From positions 1-28,688 of the forward strand of contig CAUYJH010000006.1 of assembly GCA_963573315.1 (NCBI GenBank): 28,688 bases of DNA. Direction: 5' to 3'. Origin of the DNA: Entomortierella parvispora. Lineage: Eukaryota > Mortierellomycota > Mortierellomycetes > Mortierellales > Mortierellaceae. The notes beneath the pieces are model-generated. The model made no database searches. It saw nothing but the letters and a program-made list of their open reading frames with translations, and was not told where the DNA came from. Shown here piece by piece: positions 7,332 through 21,300 of the stretch. The translations under genes and the position numbers were made by a program. Every line of letters begins with the position of its first letter. Within the stretch, counting starts at the first letter, position 1.

Positions 7332-10300
7332 GGCTTGAACGCAATTACGAAGGTGGACCTTGTCCTAGGGTCCGCAAGAGAGGTTCATTCCTACAAGTGG
7401 CACGCGTACCAACATTGTCTTTGAAGTTCTCGGAGAGGGAGGAGGCACCGTGGAGAATGGAGAATCAGATGGCACTGGCTGCATCCCACCATAGCTCGGG
7501 GGGGGGGGTTTTGTTCTCATGCCTCCGTCTACCTGTCAGATCCTGAAAACTGGAAGGAGGAAGACGTCTCCTCAGTGAAGATATCTGTCGTGTTGGATCC
7601 GATCATCGGATCCTGGACCCTGGATCCATAAAGGTTGCGGTGGAGGGTCCATCTCTCTTTTTAATGACCGATCCTTCTCGGGAAAAGAAAAAGAAGCAGA
7701 CGTGCTCGGTCTTGATATGTTCTGGAGAGTGGTCAGGAGCACAAAAGGAGGCGGGCATCTCCCTTCTTCCCTGCGTGGATCTGTTGATCTAGGATCTAGG
7801 ATGGCATCCAGGACGGTGGCGACAAAAGATCCTGTCCTCTCCATTGCACTCAGAGCACTCGAGTCTCTGCTGCACCCAAAGATCAGCGATGGTGATCGGT
7901 ACTCTCTCCTGGATCTCTGGCGCTCCCCCCGAGGACAAAAGTCGACAAGTCTTGGGGCGACTGCAACCAACACATCCTCCCCGTCACCAAGCAGCCATGT
8001 AGCCGGCACCCCCATCTCGCGTCAAAGCCATACCGCACTCGCCTAGTATTTTCCAACCTACTGTACTTCTCAACCTTCTTCTCAACCTATATATCTACTT
8101 CTCAGCCTACTTCTCAACCTAGTGAACGTTTCATTCAATTTGGTGGGGACCTGATGACCTTTGTTTTCTTGATCAACTATTACTTCAAGAGATTCATGTT
8201 GTCATTGTTGACGAACACTGCTCGGTTCCTCTCATCAGGAATATTGAAAAGAGTTGACATTTCTTTTTTTATTTATTGTACAGTGATCGCGCGTTTACTT
8301 CTTAGTCTGTGGTCACTCAAAGGAACAAGATCGATGATGGGTCTCTGTATTAAAATCACGAAGAGAACAGAAAGATGGCATCCATTCAAAGGTACAAGGA
8401 CAATACGGTCCCAGGGGCCATGGGTTCGATCTCGAAGAGAAGAGCGGCACCGCATCACGTTGGAAGTGACCGTTCCCCGCCAAGCGATGGAGAGGAGAAG
8501 TGAGCAACAGTCAACGACAAAAAAATAGAGAACTCTTGACAAAGTACCTCACCAAAGGCCGAGATCACCCCTCATACACAAATCCAGCCTATCAAAATAG
8601 CTAAAAGTACACACCAGTATGCAGAGGAGGACATGATGAAGGACTCCTAGAGTCGATCGATCCTCACACGACATCTGGCTTGATGCGCACTCTTCTTCGC
8701 CTATGATATGGAAGGTATAGGGTAGAGTTTGGATCTCGGAAAAGGGCTTCAGAGGACTGTAATGATCAGAGAGAGACTCTAGTCGGCCTGCGTTGACAAT
8801 GCTCCTCTCGTTCACGAGGATGGGGTGGGTGAGGACACGGTGCGGGGTTTGGTTCCTAAGAAGTGGCAAGACTATGTAAATGGTCAGTGGACGCTATCAA
8901 GACGCGGTTGCACCTCTATTGCAATTAACCTAGCCAGGGGCTTCCCACCAGCCGCAGAGGTGTTTCTCAGAGTGGCCCCCCCATCTCCCCCACACCCCGC
9001 ACCCGCACCCAAGCCCATCCCTCCACTCTCACCCCCTTCTGCTATTGTCCACCTGTAGGTGGGGCCCCAACCATCTTCCGTGAATGGAGGTAGCCGCGGA
9101 GGAGGAGTTTTCTGGGCCAGGATGGCGCTTACCCCCCCCCCCCCCTCTCCCTCTCCCTCTTGTCCTCTCTTTGCATCCAACGCCCTCACCCAGCCCACAC
9201 CCCCTTCTGCAATTATGCACCTGTAGGTGGGGCCCCAACCATCTTCCGATAATGGAGACAGCCGCGGAGGAGGTGTTTCTGGGTCAGGATGGTGCTTAAC
9301 CCCCCCCCTCTCCCTCTCCCTCTTGTCCTCTCTTCGCCACCTAAAGTCTTCATTGAAATTCACACAAGCGCCATAGACGCCTTGTCTTGGAGCGCTTAGC
9401 CCACTGCCATTACCTTGTTTGAGCTCAAAGGGGTGGACGACCTGAATGGAATGTGATCCTTGCGGAAGACTTGGTTCCTAAGAAGTGGAAAGACTGTGTA
9501 AATGGTCAGCGGACGCTACCAAGACGCGTGTAAACCCACTTTGTACAGATGTCTCTCAGAGGTCGGCCCCAGCCTCACTCACTCCCTTCGACTTTATCCA
9601 CGGAGGGGGCCAGATCACTACATAACAGTGCCAGCCGAAGAAGGTTGAGGACAGCCAGCCCACCGCCACTATTCATCATTGAAACTTCACACAGGCACCA
9701 AAGGACGCCCTGCCCTGAAGCGCTGAGGCCACTGCCATTACCTTGTCTTTGTCCAGGAGCCGACGGTATGGATGGAATATGGATATGGATATGGTCCATG
9801 TGTCCAGTGCTTGGTCCTGTGCATCCACTTGGCCCCGAAGAAATAATAGTAATAGCCGTACCATGGATGGAGGTAGCACCGATGAGATGGCTAGGATGGG
9901 AGAGGAGAAAGCTGTCCTCTTCTTGGGCTTTGGATGGCGGATGGCGCGTACTTTGACTCCCTTCGATGGATGGATGGACGGATGGATGGACGACGCGTTC
10001 TTGTTTACTTGAAGCGGGACTGCTTTTTGTGTTGACTGGTGGCAAGCCAGCCGCAGCAGAAAAGCTGGCAGGCAGGGGAGGCGTTCTTGGTGGGCGGTCA
10101 CCACTGAAAGCGTGCAAAGATGCAAGGGTGCAAGGACCGAGCATGCTCCAAAGAGCCGGGGTTGCTGTGGAGTCTCTGAAAGCGAGCCTCTGAAAGCAGC
10201 GGATGTTGTTGAAAGGCCGGTGGCCTCTGGCGGAGTTGAAGGTAGCCAGTTGAGAGGCGCTACCCTCGGTCTCTTTGTAGGGAAGAGACGTTCTTGAAGG

Positions 10301-10997
10301 ACAGCGGGCGGCAGAGGACAGAGCTTTCTTTTGGAGAGCGAAGCGCGTCACCAGAGAGGCAGATGGAGCTGGTATTTTTCAGGAACTGGGTCTCTTGAGA
10401 CCTGGCTTATGCTTCTCTGGGCCCGAGACGAGAGCTCAGCACTTGTGCTTGTTACTGACCACGCGGTTTGAAGAACGCGCGCTAGCCTGGGCTGTGCTGC
10501 AGTGCTACAAGAGACTACAGGATAGACATGCAAGGGGGCGTTAGTGACTGAAGTACACAAACGAAGGCCTAGGAAGTAGGGCGCAAGGGATTTTTTTGTT
10601 TGGCTGGATTTCATATATTTTAGTTCAGCTCAGAGCATACCTTAAAAAAAACACGAGCCGTGCTCTTGTGTCTGAGTTGCACGCGAGTGCTGGGCTTGGT
10701 TGGACAACCCTTGGAGCCATGGCAGAGATGGATCATGACTGAAATGGAAATGTGCATGTGAAATGTCAGTGGGAATGTAGGGTGGGTGTGGGGAGGAGGG
10801 GAGGTGGTGAGAGAGAAAAAAAAGAAAACAAAAAATCAGCGCGCGCATTTTTGTATCTGCAGCGGAGAGGTCTGGTCCCGTGTAAACGGTCTGAACGGTC
10901 TAACCCTGTGTAAACGGTCGAACACCGTGTAAACAACGGTCCAGCTACATGGCCAGATAGCCCTTTTCCCTTCTTTTCCATGCACACTCGGTCCGGT
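7332..10997 (+). repeat. Array unit, copy 3
   Basis: This unit is 3,666 bp. I found no difference from copy 2, including both homopolymer lengths that vary elsewhere (G11 and C14). Exact identity over this length means either very recent duplication, strong homogenisation, or replication of one consensus by the assembler. Confidence 0.99.
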
Positions 10998-13900
10998 GGC
11001 TTGAACGCAATTACGAAGGTGGACCTTGTCCTAGGGTCCGCAAGAGAGGTTCATTCCTACAAGTGGCACGCGTACCAACATTGTCTTTGAAGTTCTCGGA
11101 GAGGGAGGAGGCACCGTGGAGAATGGAGAATCAGATGGCACTGGCTGCATCCCACCATAGCTCGGGGGGGGGGGTTTTGTTCTCATGCCTCCGTCTACCT
11201 GTCAGATCCTGAAAACTGGAAGGAGGAAGACGTCTCCTCAGTGAAGATATCTGTCGTGTTGGATCCGATCATCGGATCCTGGACCCTGGATCCATAAAGG
11301 TTGCGGTGGAGGGTCCATCTCTCTTTTTAATGACCGATCCTTCTCGGGAAAAGAAAAAGAAGCAGACGTGCTCGGTCTTGATATGTTCTGGAGAGTGGTC
11401 AGGAGCACAAAAGGAGGCGGGCATCTCCCTTCTTCCCTGCGTGGATCTGTTGATCTAGGATCTAGGATGGCATCCAGGACGGTGGCGACAAAAGATCCTG
11501 TCCTCTCCATTGCACTCAGAGCACTCGAGTCTCTGCTGCACCCAAAGATCAGCGATGGTGATCGGTACTCTCTCCTGGATCTCTGGCGCTCCCCCCGAGG
11601 ACAAAAGTCGACAAGTCTTGGGGCGACTGCAACCAACACATCCTCCCCGTCACCAAGCAGCCATGTAGCCGGCACCCCCATCTCGCGTCAAAGCCATACC
11701 GCACTCGCCTAGTATTTTCCAACCTACTGTACTTCTCAACCTTCTTCTCAACCTATATATCTACTTCTCAGCCTACTTCTCAACCTAGTGAACGTTTCAT
11801 TCAATTTGGTGGGGACCTGATGACCTTTGTTTTCTTGATCAACTATTACTTCAAGAGATTCATGTTGTCATTGTTGACGAACACTGCTCGGTTCCTCTCA
11901 TCAGGAATATTGAAAAGAGTTGACATTTCTTTTTTTATTTATTGTACAGTGATCGCGCGTTTACTTCTTAGTCTGTGGTCACTCAAAGGAACAAGATCGA
12001 TGATGGGTCTCTGTATTAAAATCACGAAGAGAACAGAAAGATGGCATCCATTCAAAGGTACAAGGACAATACGGTCCCAGGGGCCATGGGTTCGATCTCG
12101 AAGAGAAGAGCGGCACCGCATCACGTTGGAAGTGACCGTTCCCCGCCAAGCGATGGAGAGGAGAAGTGAGCAACAGTCAACGACAAAAAAATAGAGAACT
12201 CTTGACAAAGTACCTCACCAAAGGCCGAGATCACCCCTCATACACAAATCCAGCCTATCAAAATAGCTAAAAGTACACACCAGTATGCAGAGGAGGACAT
12301 GATGAAGGACTCCTAGAGTCGATCGATCCTCACACGACATCTGGCTTGATGCGCACTCTTCTTCGCCTATGATATGGAAGGTATAGGGTAGAGTTTGGAT
12401 CTCGGAAAAGGGCTTCAGAGGACTGTAATGATCAGAGAGAGACTCTAGTCGGCCTGCGTTGACAATGCTCCTCTCGTTCACGAGGATGGGGTGGGTGAGG
12501 ACACGGTGCGGGGTTTGGTTCCTAAGAAGTGGCAAGACTATGTAAATGGTCAGTGGACGCTATCAAGACGCGGTTGCACCTCTATTGCAATTAACCTAGC
12601 CAGGGGCTTCCCACCAGCCGCAGAGGTGTTTCTCAGAGTGGCCCCCCCATCTCCCCCACACCCCGCACCCGCACCCAAGCCCATCCCTCCACTCTCACCC
12701 CCTTCTGCTATTGTCCACCTGTAGGTGGGGCCCCAACCATCTTCCGTGAATGGAGGTAGCCGCGGAGGAGGAGTTTTCTGGGCCAGGATGGCGCTTACCC
12801 CCCCCCCCCCCTCTCCCTCTCCCTCTTGTCCTCTCTTTGCATCCAACGCCCTCACCCAGCCCACACCCCCTTCTGCAATTATGCACCTGTAGGTGGGGCC
12901 CCAACCATCTTCCGATAATGGAGACAGCCGCGGAGGAGGTGTTTCTGGGTCAGGATGGTGCTTAACCCCCCCCCTCTCCCTCTCCCTCTTGTCCTCTCTT
13001 CGCCACCTAAAGTCTTCATTGAAATTCACACAAGCGCCATAGACGCCTTGTCTTGGAGCGCTTAGCCCACTGCCATTACCTTGTTTGAGCTCAAAGGGGT
13101 GGACGACCTGAATGGAATGTGATCCTTGCGGAAGACTTGGTTCCTAAGAAGTGGAAAGACTGTGTAAATGGTCAGCGGACGCTACCAAGACGCGTGTAAA
13201 CCCACTTTGTACAGATGTCTCTCAGAGGTCGGCCCCAGCCTCACTCACTCCCTTCGACTTTATCCACGGAGGGGGCCAGATCACTACATAACAGTGCCAG
13301 CCGAAGAAGGTTGAGGACAGCCAGCCCACCGCCACTATTCATCATTGAAACTTCACACAGGCACCAAAGGACGCCCTGCCCTGAAGCGCTGAGGCCACTG
13401 CCATTACCTTGTCTTTGTCCAGGAGCCGACGGTATGGATGGAATATGGATATGGATATGGTCCATGTGTCCAGTGCTTGGTCCTGTGCATCCACTTGGCC
13501 CCGAAGAAATAATAGTAATAGCCGTACCATGGATGGAGGTAGCACCGATGAGATGGCTAGGATGGGAGAGGAGAAAGCTGTCCTCTTCTTGGGCTTTGGA
13601 TGGCGGATGGCGCGTACTTTGACTCCCTTCGATGGATGGATGGACGGATGGATGGACGACGCGTTCTTGTTTACTTGAAGCGGGACTGCTTTTTGTGTTG
13701 ACTGGTGGCAAGCCAGCCGCAGCAGAAAAGCTGGCAGGCAGGGGAGGCGTTCTTGGTGGGCGGTCACCACTGAAAGCGTGCAAAGATGCAAGGGTGCAAG
13801 GACCGAGCATGCTCCAAAGAGCCGGGGTTGCTGTGGAGTCTCTGAAAGCGAGCCTCTGAAAGCAGCGGATGTTGTTGAAAGGCCGGTGGCCTCTGGCGGA

Positions 13901-14663
13901 GTTGAAGGTAGCCAGTTGAGAGGCGCTACCCTCGGTCTCTTTGTAGGGAAGAGACGTTCTTGAAGGACAGCGGGCGGCAGAGGACAGAGCTTTCTTTTGG
14001 AGAGCGAAGCGCGTCACCAGAGAGGCAGATGGAGCTGGTATTTTTCAGGAACTGGGTCTCTTGAGACCTGGCTTATGCTTCTCTGGGCCCGAGACGAGAG
14101 CTCAGCACTTGTGCTTGTTACTGACCACGCGGTTTGAAGAACGCGCGCTAGCCTGGGCTGTGCTGCAGTGCTACAAGAGACTACAGGATAGACATGCAAG
14201 GGGGCGTTAGTGACTGAAGTACACAAACGAAGGCCTAGGAAGTAGGGCGCAAGGGATTTTTTTGTTTGGCTGGATTTCATATATTTTAGTTCAGCTCAGA
14301 GCATACCTTAAAAAAAACACGAGCCGTGCTCTTGTGTCTGAGTTGCACGCGAGTGCTGGGCTTGGTTGGACAACCCTTGGAGCCATGGCAGAGATGGATC
14401 ATGACTGAAATGGAAATGTGCATGTGAAATGTCAGTGGGAATGTAGGGTGGGTGTGGGGAGGAGGGGAGGTGGTGAGAGAGAAAAAAAAGAAAACAAAAA
14501 ATCAGCGCGCGCATTTTTGTATCTGCAGCGGAGAGGTCTGGTCCCGTGTAAACGGTCTGAACGGTCTAACCCTGTGTAAACGGTCGAACACCGTGTAAAC
14601 AACGGTCCAGCTACATGGCCAGATAGCCCTTTTCCCTTCTTTTCCATGCACACTCGGTCCGGT
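10998..14663 (+). repeat. Array unit, copy 4
   Basis: This unit is 3,666 bp with no difference found from copies 2 and 3. It is the last unit that matches the consensus throughout: copy 5 begins to depart from it with one inserted base. Confidence 0.99.
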
Positions 14664-17600
14664 GGCTTGAACGCAATTACGAAGGTGGACCTTGTCCTAG
14701 GGTCCGCAAGAGAGGTTCATTCCTACAAGTGGCACGCGTACCAACATTGTCTTTGAAGTTCTCGGAGAGGGAGGAGGCACCGTGGAGAATGGAGAATCAG
14801 ATGGCACTGGCTGCATCCCACCATAGCTCGGGGGGGGGGGTTTTGTTCTCATGCCTCCGTCTACCTGTCAGATCCTGAAAACTGGAAGGAGGAAGACGTC
14901 TCCTCAGTGAAGATATCTGTCGTGTTGGATCCGATCATCGGATCCTGGACCCTGGATCCATAAAGGTTGCGGTGGAGGGTCCATCTCTCTTTTTAATGAC
15001 CGATCCTTCTCGGGAAAAGAAAAAGAAGCAGACGTGCTCGGTCTTGATATGTTCTGGAGAGTGGTCAGGAGCACAAAAGGAGGCGGGCATCTCCCTTCTT
15101 CCCTGCGTGGATCTGTTGATCTAGGATCTAGGATGGCATCCAGGACGGTGGCGACAAAAGATCCTGTCCTCATCCATTGCACTCAGAGCACTCGAGTCTC
15201 TGCTGCACCCAAAGATCAGCGATGGTGATCGGTACTCTCTCCTGGATCTCTGGCGCTCCCCCCGAGGACAAAAGTCGACAAGTCTTGGGGCGACTGCAAC
15301 CAACACATCCTCCCCGTCACCAAGCAGCCATGTAGCCGGCACCCCCATCTCGCGTCAAAGCCATACCGCACTCGCCTAGTATTTTCCAACCTACTGTACT
15401 TCTCAACCTTCTTCTCAACCTATATATCTACTTCTCAGCCTACTTCTCAACCTAGTGAACGTTTCATTCAATTTGGTGGGGACCTGATGACCTTTGTTTT
15501 CTTGATCAACTATTACTTCAAGAGATTCATGTTGTCATTGTTGACGAACACTGCTCGGTTCCTCTCATCAGGAATATTGAAAAGAGTTGACATTTCTTTT
15601 TTTATTTATTGTACAGTGATCGCGCGTTTACTTCTTAGTCTGTGGTCACTCAAAGGAACAAGATCGATGATGGGTCTCTGTATTAAAATCACGAAGAGAA
15701 CAGAAAGATGGCATCCATTCAAAGGTACAAGGACAATACGGTCCCAGGGGCCATGGGTTCGATCTCGAAGAGAAGAGCGGCACCGCATCACGTTGGAAGT
15801 GACCGTTCCCCGCCAAGCGATGGAGAGGAGAAGTGAGCAACAGTCAACGACAAAAAAATAGAGAACTCTTGACAAAGTACCTCACCAAAGGCCGAGATCA
15901 CCCCTCATACACAAATCCAGCCTATCAAAATAGCTAAAAGTACACACCAGTATGCAGAGGAGGACATGATGAAGGACTCCTAGAGTCGATCGATCCTCAC
16001 ACGACATCTGGCTTGATGCGCACTCTTCTTCGCCTATGATATGGAAGGTATAGGGTAGAGTTTGGATCTCGGAAAAGGGCTTCAGAGGACTGTAATGATC
16101 AGAGAGAGACTCTAGTCGGCCTGCGTTGACAATGCTCCTCTCGTTCACGAGGATGGGGTGGGTGAGGACACGGTGCGGGGTTTGGTTCCTAAGAAGTGGC
16201 AAGACTATGTAAATGGTCAGTGGACGCTATCAAGACGCGGTTGCACCTCTATTGCAATTAACCTAGCCAGGGGCTTCCCACCAGCCGCAGAGGTGTTTCT
16301 CAGAGTGGCCCCCCCATCTCCCCCACACCCCGCACCCGCACCCAAGCCCATCCCTCCACTCTCACCCCCTTCTGCTATTGTCCACCTGTAGGTGGGGCCC
16401 CAACCATCTTCCGTGAATGGAGGTAGCCGCGGAGGAGGAGTTTTCTGGGCCAGGATGGCGCTTACCCCCCCCCCCCCCTCTCCCTCTCCCTCTTGTCCTC
16501 TCTTTGCATCCAACGCCCTCACCCAGCCCACACCCCCTTCTGCAATTATGCACCTGTAGGTGGGGCCCCAACCATCTTCCGATAATGGAGACAGCCGCGG
16601 AGGAGGTGTTTCTGGGTCAGGATGGTGCTTAACCCCCCCCCTCTCCCTCTCCCTCTTGTCCTCTCTTCGCCACCTAAAGTCTTCATTGAAATTCACACAA
16701 GCGCCATAGACGCCTTGTCTTGGAGCGCTTAGCCCACTGCCATTACCTTGTTTGAGCTCAAAGGGGTGGACGACCTGAATGGAATGTGATCCTTGCGGAA
16801 GACTTGGTTCCTAAGAAGTGGAAAGACTGTGTAAATGGTCAGCGGACGCTACCAAGACGCGTGTAAACCCACTTTGTACAGATGTCTCTCAGAGGTCGGC
16901 CCCAGCCTCACTCACTCCCTTCGACTTTATCCACGGAGGGGGCCAGATCACTACATAACAGTGCCAGCCGAAGAAGGTTGAGGACAGCCAGCCCACCGCC
17001 ACTATTCATCATTGAAACTTCACACAGGCACCAAAGGACGCCCTGCCCTGAAGCGCTGAGGCCACTGCCATTACCTTGTCTTTGTCCAGGAGCCGACGGT
17101 ATGGATGGAATATGGATATGGATATGGTCCATGTGTCCAGTGCTTGGTCCTGTGCATCCACTTGGCCCCGAAGAAATAATAGTAATAGCCGTACCATGGA
17201 TGGAGGTAGCACCGATGAGATGGCTAGGATGGGAGAGGAGAAAGCTGTCCTCTTCTTGGGCTTTGGATGGCGGATGGCGCGTACTTTGACTCCCTTCGAT
17301 GGATGGATGGACGGATGGATGGACGACGCGTTCTTGTTTACTTGAAGCGGGACTGCTTTTTGTGTTGACTGGTGGCAAGCCAGCCGCAGCAGAAAAGCTG
17401 GCAGGCAGGGGAGGCGTTCTTGGTGGGCGGTCACCACTGAAAGCGTGCAAAGATGCAAGGGTGCAAGGACCGAGCATGCTCCAAAGAGCCGGGGTTGCTG
17501 TGGAGTCTCTGAAAGCGAGCCTCTGAAAGCAGCGGATGTTGTTGAAAGGCCGGTGGCCTCTGGCGGAGTTGAAGGTAGCCAGTTGAGAGGCGCTACCCTC

Positions 17601-18330
17601 GGTCTCTTTGTAGGGAAGAGACGTTCTTGAAGGACAGCGGGCGGCAGAGGACAGAGCTTTCTTTTGGAGAGCGAAGCGCGTCACCAGAGAGGCAGATGGA
17701 GCTGGTATTTTTCAGGAACTGGGTCTCTTGAGACCTGGCTTATGCTTCTCTGGGCCCGAGACGAGAGCTCAGCACTTGTGCTTGTTACTGACCACGCGGT
17801 TTGAAGAACGCGCGCTAGCCTGGGCTGTGCTGCAGTGCTACAAGAGACTACAGGATAGACATGCAAGGGGGCGTTAGTGACTGAAGTACACAAACGAAGG
17901 CCTAGGAAGTAGGGCGCAAGGGATTTTTTTGTTTGGCTGGATTTCATATATTTTAGTTCAGCTCAGAGCATACCTTAAAAAAAACACGAGCCGTGCTCTT
18001 GTGTCTGAGTTGCACGCGAGTGCTGGGCTTGGTTGGACAACCCTTGGAGCCATGGCAGAGATGGATCATGACTGAAATGGAAATGTGCATGTGAAATGTC
18101 AGTGGGAATGTAGGGTGGGTGTGGGGAGGAGGGGAGGTGGTGAGAGAGAAAAAAAAGAAAACAAAAAATCAGCGCGCGCATTTTTGTATCTGCAGCGGAG
18201 AGGTCTGGTCCCGTGTAAACGGTCTGAACGGTCTAACCCTGTGTAAACGGTCGAACACCGTGTAAACAACGGTCCAGCTACATGGCCAGATAGCCCTTTT
18301 CCCTTCTTTTCCATGCACACTCGGTCCGGT
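14664..18330 (+). repeat. Array unit, copy 5 (single inserted A)
   Basis: This unit is 3,667 bp. The only difference found is an extra A at 15172, which turns CCTCTCCATT into CCTCATCCATT. The insertion frameshifts both open frames crossing the site: the 114-codon plus frame ends after 64 codons, and the 147-codon minus frame splits into two of 75 and 92 codons. The exact same site carries an inserted C in copy 7. Confidence 0.99.
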
Positions 18331-21300
18331 GGCTTGAACGCAATTACGAAGGTGGACCTTGTCCTAGGGTCCGCAAGAGAGGTTCATTCCTACAAGTGGC
18401 ACGCGTACCAACATTGTCTTTGAAGTTCTCGGAGAGGGAGGAGGCACCGTGGAGAATGGAGAATCAGATGGCACTGGCTGCATCCCACCATAGCTCGGGG
18501 GGGGGGTTTTGTTCTCATGCCTCCGTCTACCTGTCAGATCCTGAAAACTGGAAGGAGGAAGACGTCTCCTCAGTGAAGATATCTGTCGTGTTGGATCCGA
18601 TCATCGGATCCTGGACCCTGGATCCATAAAGGTTGCGGTGGAGGGTCCATCTCTCTTTTTAATGACCGATCCTTCTCGGGAAAAGAAAAAGAAGCAGACG
18701 TGCTCGGTCTTGATATGTTCTGGAGAGTGGTCAGGAGCACAAAAGGAGGCGGGCATCTCCCTTCTTCCCTGCGTGGATCTGTTGATCTAGGATCTAGGAT
18801 GGCATCCAGGACGGTGGCGACAAAAGATCCTGTCCTCTCCATTGCACTCAGAGCACTCGAGTCTCTGCTGCACCCAAAGATCAGCGATGGTGATCGGTAC
18901 TCTCTCCTGGATCTCTGGCGCTCCCCCCGAGGACAAAAGTCGACAAGTCTTGGGGCGACTGCAACCAACACATCCTCCCCGTCACCAAGCAGCCATGTAG
19001 CCGGCACCCCCATCTCGCGTCAAAGCCATACCGCACTCGCCTAGTATTTTCCAACCTACTGTACTTCTCAACCTTCTTCTCAACCTATATATCTACTTCT
19101 CAGCCTACTTCTCAACCTAGTGAACGTTTCATTCAATTTGGTGGGGACCTGATGACCTTTGTTTTCTTGATCAACTATTACTTCAAGAGATTCATGTTGT
19201 CATTGTTGACGAACACTGCTCGGTTCCTCTCATCAGGAATATTGAAAAGAGTTGACATTTCTTTTTTTATTTATTGTACAGTGATCGCGCGTTTACTTCT
19301 TAGTCTGTGGTCACTCAAAGGAACAAGATCGATGATGGGTCTCTGTATTAAAATCACGAAGAGAACAGAAAGATGGCATCCATTCAAAGGTACAAGGACA
19401 ATACGGTCCCAGGGGCCATGGGTTCGATCTCGAAGAGAAGAGCGGCACCGCATCACGTTGGAAGTGACCGTTCCCCGCCAAGCGATGGAGAGGAGAAGTG
19501 AGCAACAGTCAACGACAAAAAAATAGAGAACTCTTGACAAAGTACCTCACCAAAGGCCGAGATCACCCCTCATACACAAATCCAGCCTATCAAAATAGCT
19601 AAAAGTACACACCAGTATGCAGAGGAGGACATGATGAAGGACTCCTAGAGTCGATCGATCCTCACACGACATCTGGCTTGATGCGCACTCTTCTTCGCCT
19701 ATGATATGGAAGGTATAGGGTAGAGTTTGGATCTCGGAAAAGGGCTTCAGAGGACTGTAATGATCAGAGAGAGACTCTAGTCGGCCTGCGTTGACAATGC
19801 TCCTCTCGTTCACGAGGATGGGGTGGGTGAGGACACGGTGCGGGGTTTGGTTCCTAAGAAGTGGCAAGACTATGTAAATGGTCAGTGGACGCTATCAAGA
19901 CGCGGTTGCACCTCTATTTAACCTAGCCAGGGGCTTCCCACCAGCGCAGAGGTGTTTCTCAGAGTGGCCCCCCCATCTCCCCACACCCCGCACCCGCACC
20001 CAAGCCCATCCCTCCACTCTCACCCCCTTCTGCTATTGTCCACCTGTAGGTGGGGCCCCAACCATCTTCCGTGAATGGAGGTAGCCGCGGAGGAGGAGTT
20101 TTCTGGGCCAGGATGGCGCTTACCCCCCCCCCCCCTCTCCCTCTCCCTCTTGTCTCTCTTTGCATCCAACGCCCTCACCCAGCCCACACCCCTTCTGCAA
20201 TTATGCACCTGTAGGTGGGGCCCCAACCATCTTCCGATAATGGAGACAGCCGCGGAGGAGGTGTTTCTGGGTCAGGATGGTGCTTAACCCCCCCCCTCTC
20301 CCTCTCCCTCTTGTCCTCTCTTCGCCACCTAAAGTCTTCATTGAAATTCACACAAGCGCCATAGACGCCTTGTCTTGGAGCGCTTAGCCCACTGCCATTA
20401 CCTTGTTTGAGCTCAAAGGGGTGGGACGACCTGAATGGAATGTGATCCTTGCGGAAGACTTGGTTCCTAAGAAGTGGAAAGACTGTGTAAATGGTCAGCG
20501 GACGCTACCAAGACGCGTGTAAACCCACTTTGTACAGATGTCTCTCAGAGGTCGGCCCCAGCCTCACTCACTCCCTTCGACTTTATCCACGGAGGGGGCC
20601 AGATCACTACATAACAGTGCCAGCCGAAGAAGGTTGAGGACAGCCAGCCCACCGCCACTATTCATCATTGAAACTTCACACAGGCACCAAAGGACGCCCT
20701 GCCCTGAAGCGCTGAGGCCACTGCCATTACCTTGTCTTTGTCCAGGAGCCGACGGTATGGATGGAATATGGATATGGATATGGTCCATGTGTCCAGTGCT
20801 TGGTCCTGTGCATCCACTTGGCCCCGAAGAAATAATAGTAATAGCCGTACCATGGATGGAGGTAGCACCGATGAGATGGCTAGGATGGGAGAGGAGAAAG
20901 CTGTCCTCTTCTTGGGCTTTGGATGGCGGATGGCGCGTACTTTGACTCCCTTCGATGGATGGATGGACGGATGGATGGACGACGCGTTCTTGTTACCTTG
21001 AAGCGGGACTGCTTTTTGTGTTGACTGGTGGCAAGCCAGCCGCAGCAGAAAAGCTGGCAGGCAGGGGGAGGCGTTCTTGGTGGGCGGTCACCACTGAAAG
21101 CGTGCAAAGATGCAAGGGTGCAAGGACCGAGCATGCTCCAAAGAGCCGGGGTTGCTGTGGAGTCTCTGAAAGCGAGCCTCTGAAAGCAGCGGATGTTGTT
21201 GAAAGGCCGGTGGCCTCTGGCGGAGTTGAAGGTAGCCAGTTGAGAGGCGCTACCCTCGGTCCTCTTTGTAGGGAAGAGACGTTCTTGAAGGACAGCGGGC

